DNA of 64,000 nucleotides from Primula veris. Lineage: Eukaryota; Streptophyta; Magnoliopsida; Ericales; Primulaceae. The stretch lies in NCBI GenBank assembly GCA_963682055.1, contig OY821745.1:3107501-3171500 (forward strand). The letters are read 5' to 3'. The position numbers and the translations under genes were made by a program. Positions within the stretch are counted from its first letter, which is position 1; every line of letters starts with the position of its first letter. Below, piece after piece: positions 59,701 to 64,000 of this stretch. Below the pieces are notes generated by a model. It was given only the letters and a program-made list of their open reading frames with translations, searched no databases and had not been told where the DNA came from.

Positions 59701-62169
59701 ATTATTGTTGTCCACATAAATGCAGTATTTTCCAAACTTTTAGCCCTATCATTAAGTTGATGGCCCATGATCCGGATTATCCTGAAAAGTCTAGCCGACT
59801 TGATAATTCCGAAGAGTAATAATCGAAATTTCGATTTGAATTACTTGAGTTTGGAAATTGAAATTGAACATCCTGTCGATTATGTTCAGACCCAAATGGA
59901 CTCACGGAAAGTTTGATGATGCGACTGCAAATGATTGCACGCATTTCTTGGTCTTGCGCACCAAGATTTATATTTCCGTGTGGGGTTATGCTATTTTGCT
60001 GCATTGGTCCGTTATGAGGCCCATAGACACTCAAACACCATATGCGTACCAGCTGGTTACTGGTTATGAGCCAGAAGTCTCATATTAACGCGTGTTTGGA
60101 GTGCTTAATTAATATTTTGATTGAGCCGCTATAGCGTTCAAAATATGGACCTCTGAAGGGGACATAAGTCGATTATGAATCTCCTGCCTATCATTTGATA
60201 GAGTAACCTTGGCAAGCGATCTCTTTACCGCATGATATGCGAAAGTGACATCGCTAAGACTGTTCTCCCCGTCGTTAGGGGGAGATTTGCACGTTACCGT
60301 TGATAAGGAACGACGTGAAGTAACGTGGCATAACCCACTCAGTCTTAGCTTGATCCCAAAACTGCACTTAGTGATAAGTAAGTGCATAGACTCCCTCAAG
60401 TCTAACTAAATGCCAGATGCATTTAATGACTTTATGAGATGTCACGAGATCATTTATACCTGCTGCAAAATGCTTGCAAGGATAGACGTCCCTGTCGGAC
60501 GCCGTGTTCCTGTCGTAACACGTTGCTTTGGCCGAACCCGCCAAGCAAAGGACGCTGTCGTCGGCCGTCAGTCTGTCGTCCTTCCCAAGATATGAGGAAG
60601 TTGACCGGTTCTTAATTCGTTCAGCCCCAGAGGTGGTGAACTGAAACTCGTTTGTTGCACGAGATTATAAAGGATCAAGGAGATGTGTGATTTCCTCCTC
60701 ATCCTAAGAATCTCGAAATATCTGTCGATCATGATATCTTAGACGATATTGAAGCGAAACGAGACTGTCATTGATTACTTGTTCATATATTCGGTGACGA
60801 CTGATAATATGAACAAATTATGACAGAGAACCATGTACCGTTGCCTGAAGTCAACGTAGAATAGACTGTACTAATGGAAACTTGCAATCCAAGTAGACTC
60901 CTTAGCGAAAGTGTGTTCGGACCTGTAGTTCCAACACCACCAATGTTAAACGAGTTCGTTTATTTGGTTATTCGTAAGGAAAAGTGATGAGAATAATGAG
61001 ATTGTCGAATGCTCGCCTAGTAGCGCAAGACTTCTCTCACACCTTGGAATTGATTACGAGATGGTTGATTTCCTCGTAATGGACATTATAACAGTCCCCT
61101 ACTTTACCAGTTTAGTAGTTTTCGAAAAACTGAGTATGCAGCCATGAATGTGGTCACGGTTTTATCTCTATGGGGATTTAGACAAAGAGATATAGATGAA
61201 GGTCCCTGTGTGACTTCATGTGCTTAAATCAAGTAGTTTCTGACCACGGAACACGATCTCAATTGACTGAGACGTTCACTATATGGATTAATATAATCCG
61301 AGCGGATGTGGTATACCGCCTAAGTGAGTACTTGATTAGCTTGGGATACTTGAACAAGTATTATGCCCTTGCGTGTTTTATTACGCGATCCATTTTTGGA
61401 TTTGCCTTCGAGATGAAGGATCTTGGGAAGACACGGTAGTGACTCAACCTGATGATTGAGTCCCGTAAAGATTGAATCTAAGTCCATGATTCAGACTACA
61501 CCCAGAAGGTGTTATGACGTTTTAGTCATCATGACGCTAAGTCGTCAGATTCTCCCATGATCGTTCGATCACTAGACATTGATATAGACCCAGTCCGTCC
61601 CTGATGAGACGATGAAGAGATATTGAACCATAATGTTCATATCTAAGTACAATAAGCACATCATTGTACTTGGTCTAATGTGCTAGGACGAACAGCTCGT
61701 CTGTTGTGAATGGTATAGCTCGACACAACATCGCGCTAACACGCTGCCATCGAAATGGCACTAAAGACACATTCCCTTACCTTATGGTAATTTTGGAAGT
61801 GGGCTAGTTTATCCCATTTGCGTCATCGAGTGTATCTGCCCCCTTCGGTACTCGAATTAACGCAACCCTTTTTCGGTTATACCGATGCTGGTTACTTATC
61901 AGACCCGCATAAGGGATATTCCTAACATGGTATGTCTTTGCCATTAGGAATAAGGCGATATCTTGGAGGTCTTGGAATGACTCCAAACGAATCACTCTGA
62001 TCTCGTGCTCTATGAGACGACTAGAGAGTGTGTATATGGCTTCGAGCTAGTATTAGTCATATTTGAATTACATATGTTCTGTCTCACGATCCAGATAAAA
62101 CACTTGTCATAGAAGACAACTTGTTGTTATTGATCAAGAGAGACATGACTACATTATGCTATTTAGCAT

Positions 62170-62760
62170 TTCTCGCCGAAATTAATCTTCACAAATGAAG
62201 TTTAAGAGCATCCAGTTGAATGCTCGTTCTATTCCACGTTAGATTTTCTTGCATCCAGCCGTGTGCAAGTTAATGAGGCATCCAGTCGAATGCTCGTACT
62301 CTTTCTTGGAATATGAAATCTTTGCACCCAGTCGTGTGCAAGTGAGGGGGAGCATCCAGGTGAATGCTTATTGTACTAATTAATACTTAGTCGAAATCCT
62401 CGCACCCTGTCGTGTGCAAGTGAGGGGGAGCATCCAGTCGCATGCTCGTGTACTCTTTTTGTCCTTAGACCAAGGTTTTTTTCCCACTGGGTTTTCCTTG
62501 GCAAGGTTTTTAGCGAGACACGTTCCTATCATATCTCACTTAAGATTGCCGAAATTAGGGGGAGTATCCTGTTGTATACTTCTTACCACTGTGTACTCTT
62601 TTGTCCTTCGACTAGAGATTTTTTCCCACTGGGTTTACTCTAGCAAGGTTTTGATGAGGCACCTGTTTTGTGGTTGATCCCTACTACTACCATTGTTGCA
62701 CTCTTTTTCTTTCGATCAGAGATTTTCCCATTGGGTTTGCTCTGACAAGGTTTTGATGAG
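62170..62760 (+). repeat. Hairpin-forming repeats near the copia 3' end
   Basis: Four copies of a phrase like gagcatccagtcgaatgctc and three of gcacccagtcgtgtgcaagt occur in 62205-62450. Each can pair with itself (gagcat/atgctc; cttgca/tgcaag). Three copies of ttttcccactgggttt.ct followed by aaggtttt follow, at about 62475, 62622 and 62723. Confidence 0.65.
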
Positions 62761-62955
62761 GCACACTGTTTTGTGGTTAGTTACTTACATGATATTTCGG
62801 CCTATATCATTCGGCTACCCAGTTTCTCCTAGGTACCGGTTTTGTCCCACACTGGGTTTTCCGGCCTTAAGGTTTTTATGTGTTTAGCACTGCGAATGAA
62901 CTCGACTCAGATCGACTGCATGAAGACGAAGAATTCAAGACGTCCAAAGGGGGAG

Positions 62956-63158
62956 TGTTGTAAGATTATTGGACTCTTGGGCTTTTACTTAATGGGCCCA
63001 GATGGGCTTGTAACCCTAACCCTCTATCTATATAAAGAGGGCTAGGGGTCTTGTATTTGACATTCCATTCATATTCATTCATAATAAAAGACTATACTGT
63101 TCCCTCTCTCTCTCTACTTCTGTCTCCCTAAATACATAGCTAATAGTGTATTACAACA
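62956..63158 (+). repeat. 3' LTR of the copia element
   Basis: No difference from the 5' LTR was found by eye over all 203 bases. Confidence 0.92.
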
Positions 63159-63163
63159 CTTAT

Positions 63164-64000
63164 ATTTTTTGTCTGTTGGAATTAATTGTATAATTATTAG
63201 ATTTGTTTAGAATGAGAAACGTGGTCCATGAATTTTGTACTTCTTTCAACAAATTCTAATGGCTCGTTTTATGACAATTTTATGGTTTTTTATTACAAGT
63301 AACCATAATTTTAAGTAATTTTCTACAGAGTGAATAACTCTCGGATAGAATGCATTGCATGTATTTTTATTCCGACGCTGGAATGGTGACTCGTAAACGG
63401 ATTGAATCCATCGGAACGATTTTGAGAGGTGCCAAGTTAGTAGAGAGTTGATTTCGTTTTATGTATTGTCTTGATTTGTTTATCGTTGCTACTGTTTTAG
63501 TCGTTGTAATTCTGTTTTACCCGTTTTAATGAAATCTTGATTAAAATAAAAAAGCAATTTTCTACAAATTCAGTTTTTTTCTTAATGTGGAATTATTGTA
63601 TAATTTATTTGTTTTTTTTTTACGTTTGATTTCCAACTCATTGTAAGCTGATAAGACCAATTCGATTTTGTTTAGGATGACAAACGTGATCATTAGTCAA
63701 CCTTGTTATTGTTGTTGCACAAGAGTTTTGTACTTATGTCAACAATTTTAATGCCTCACTTTATTACAATTTTATGTTTTTAATATCACAACGAACCATA
63801 ATTTCTCGTTACTTACTTATGGCTTCCCTTAAAATTATAAACTTCCAATTTTATAAAACATAAACTTATTTTGTGTTTCTGTTTCTCGGTTGTCTATAAT
63901 AACAACTATGGACTAATAGAGTATATTTGTATAAAATTGGACGATATACGTACTTTCAACATTACTATTATCAATCATTTATTATTTTATTATAGATGGT
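63164..64000. other. Intergenic DNA with a LINE-like insertion
   Basis: AT-rich. The stretch 63175-63315 resembles 63590-63800 (notes such as 'ttgtttagaatgagaaacgtg' against 'ttgtttaggatgacaaacgtg', then 'acttctttcaacaa' against 'acttatgtcaacaa'), a loose direct repeat bracketing the insertion. No gene is seen. Confidence 0.45.
63327..63555 (+). mobile_element. 5'-truncated LINE-like retroposon
   Basis: The insert is flanked by an 11-bp direct repeat aattttctaca (63316-63326, 63556-63566) and ends gattaaaataaaaaagc, a short A-rich tail. The left part has a frame ending RKRIESIGTILRGAKLVES, which looks like the end of a coding region. A target duplication of variable length plus an A-tail and 5' truncation is typical of L1-type integration. 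The family is not identified. Confidence 0.6.

Larger units (their letters stand above)
56502..63158 (+). mobile_element. Ty1/copia LTR retrotransposon, matching LTRs, no intact ORF
   Basis: LTRs of 203 bp at 56502-56704 and 62956-63158 begin TGTTGTAAG, end TTACAACA and look identical. The target duplication cttat is perfect (56497-56501, 63159-63163). The primer-site region cgttatcggcactttgctcgcgg follows the 5' LTR, and a polypurine tract (aaagggggag) precedes the 3' LTR. Pol remnants in copia order are an integrase/RT-side segment at 59870-60090 (QLVTGYEP) and RNase H near 61880-61970 (GYLSDPHKG). Frames are broken throughout. The LTR has a tatataaag promoter box. Matching LTRs imply a recent insertion of an already defective, non-autonomous copy. 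Confidence 0.92.

Overview
The window is AT-rich nuclear DNA from a flowering plant, most likely a eudicot. The evidence is intron-bearing genes with GT-AG junctions, a plant-type serine palmitoyltransferase subunit, an F-box/FBA gene, plant transposon families (copia, gypsy, hAT, Helitron, Stowaway, TRIM) and an old caulimovirus-like insertion. Only three genes look intact: an F-box gene (37497-38696, minus), a two-exon SAM-domain gene (43503-46989, plus) and the 12-exon serine palmitoyltransferase subunit LCB2 (48627-56122, minus; 489 residues). A fourth locus at 10742 (MGCGVS N-terminus) is frameshifted.

Positions 2100-40460 are built from diverged copies of one cassette. Its order is: block R (RNase promoter region), an RNase T2/S-RNase-like gene (plus), an FBA-type F-box gene (minus, convergent), block U (F-box upstream region), then one or two copies of a ~1.07-kb block F. 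Copy I (2100-8750) has lost the RNase and keeps 59 bp of the F-box gene. A partial copy (11830-14460) has only U-F-F. Copy II (14817-26730) has RNase pseudogene 1 and a broken F-box pseudogene. Copy III (31900-40460) has RNase pseudogene 2 and the intact F-box gene. An S-RNase-like gene beside an SLF-like F-box gene is the composition of an S-locus, so this may be a relic or paralogue of one. Both RNase copies are dead.

Many insertions interrupt the cassettes, several defined by target duplications or by an empty paralogous site. They are a TRIM (422-742), a Helitron (6878-7358), a long-TIR foldback with an internal hairpin (about 14938-15837), a caulimovirus-like EVE (16782-20780) between 301-bp host direct repeats, two hAT elements (25410-25732; 31969-32825), a truncated inverted copia (26733-31899) whose LTR carries a 1.87-kb foldback around a 21-bp minisatellite, and a gypsy remnant (33450-35448).

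From 40.5 kb on the DNA is ordinary gene space with MITEs. The SAM and LCB2 genes converge. Their first introns (2.9 and 2.5 kb) are swollen by degenerate tandem arrays that include copies of the neighbouring exon-1 edge. A copia element with two LTRs that look identical and a decayed internal region (56502-63158) sits 380 bp upstream of the LCB2 start codon. The window ends with a short LINE-like insertion and featureless AT-rich DNA.
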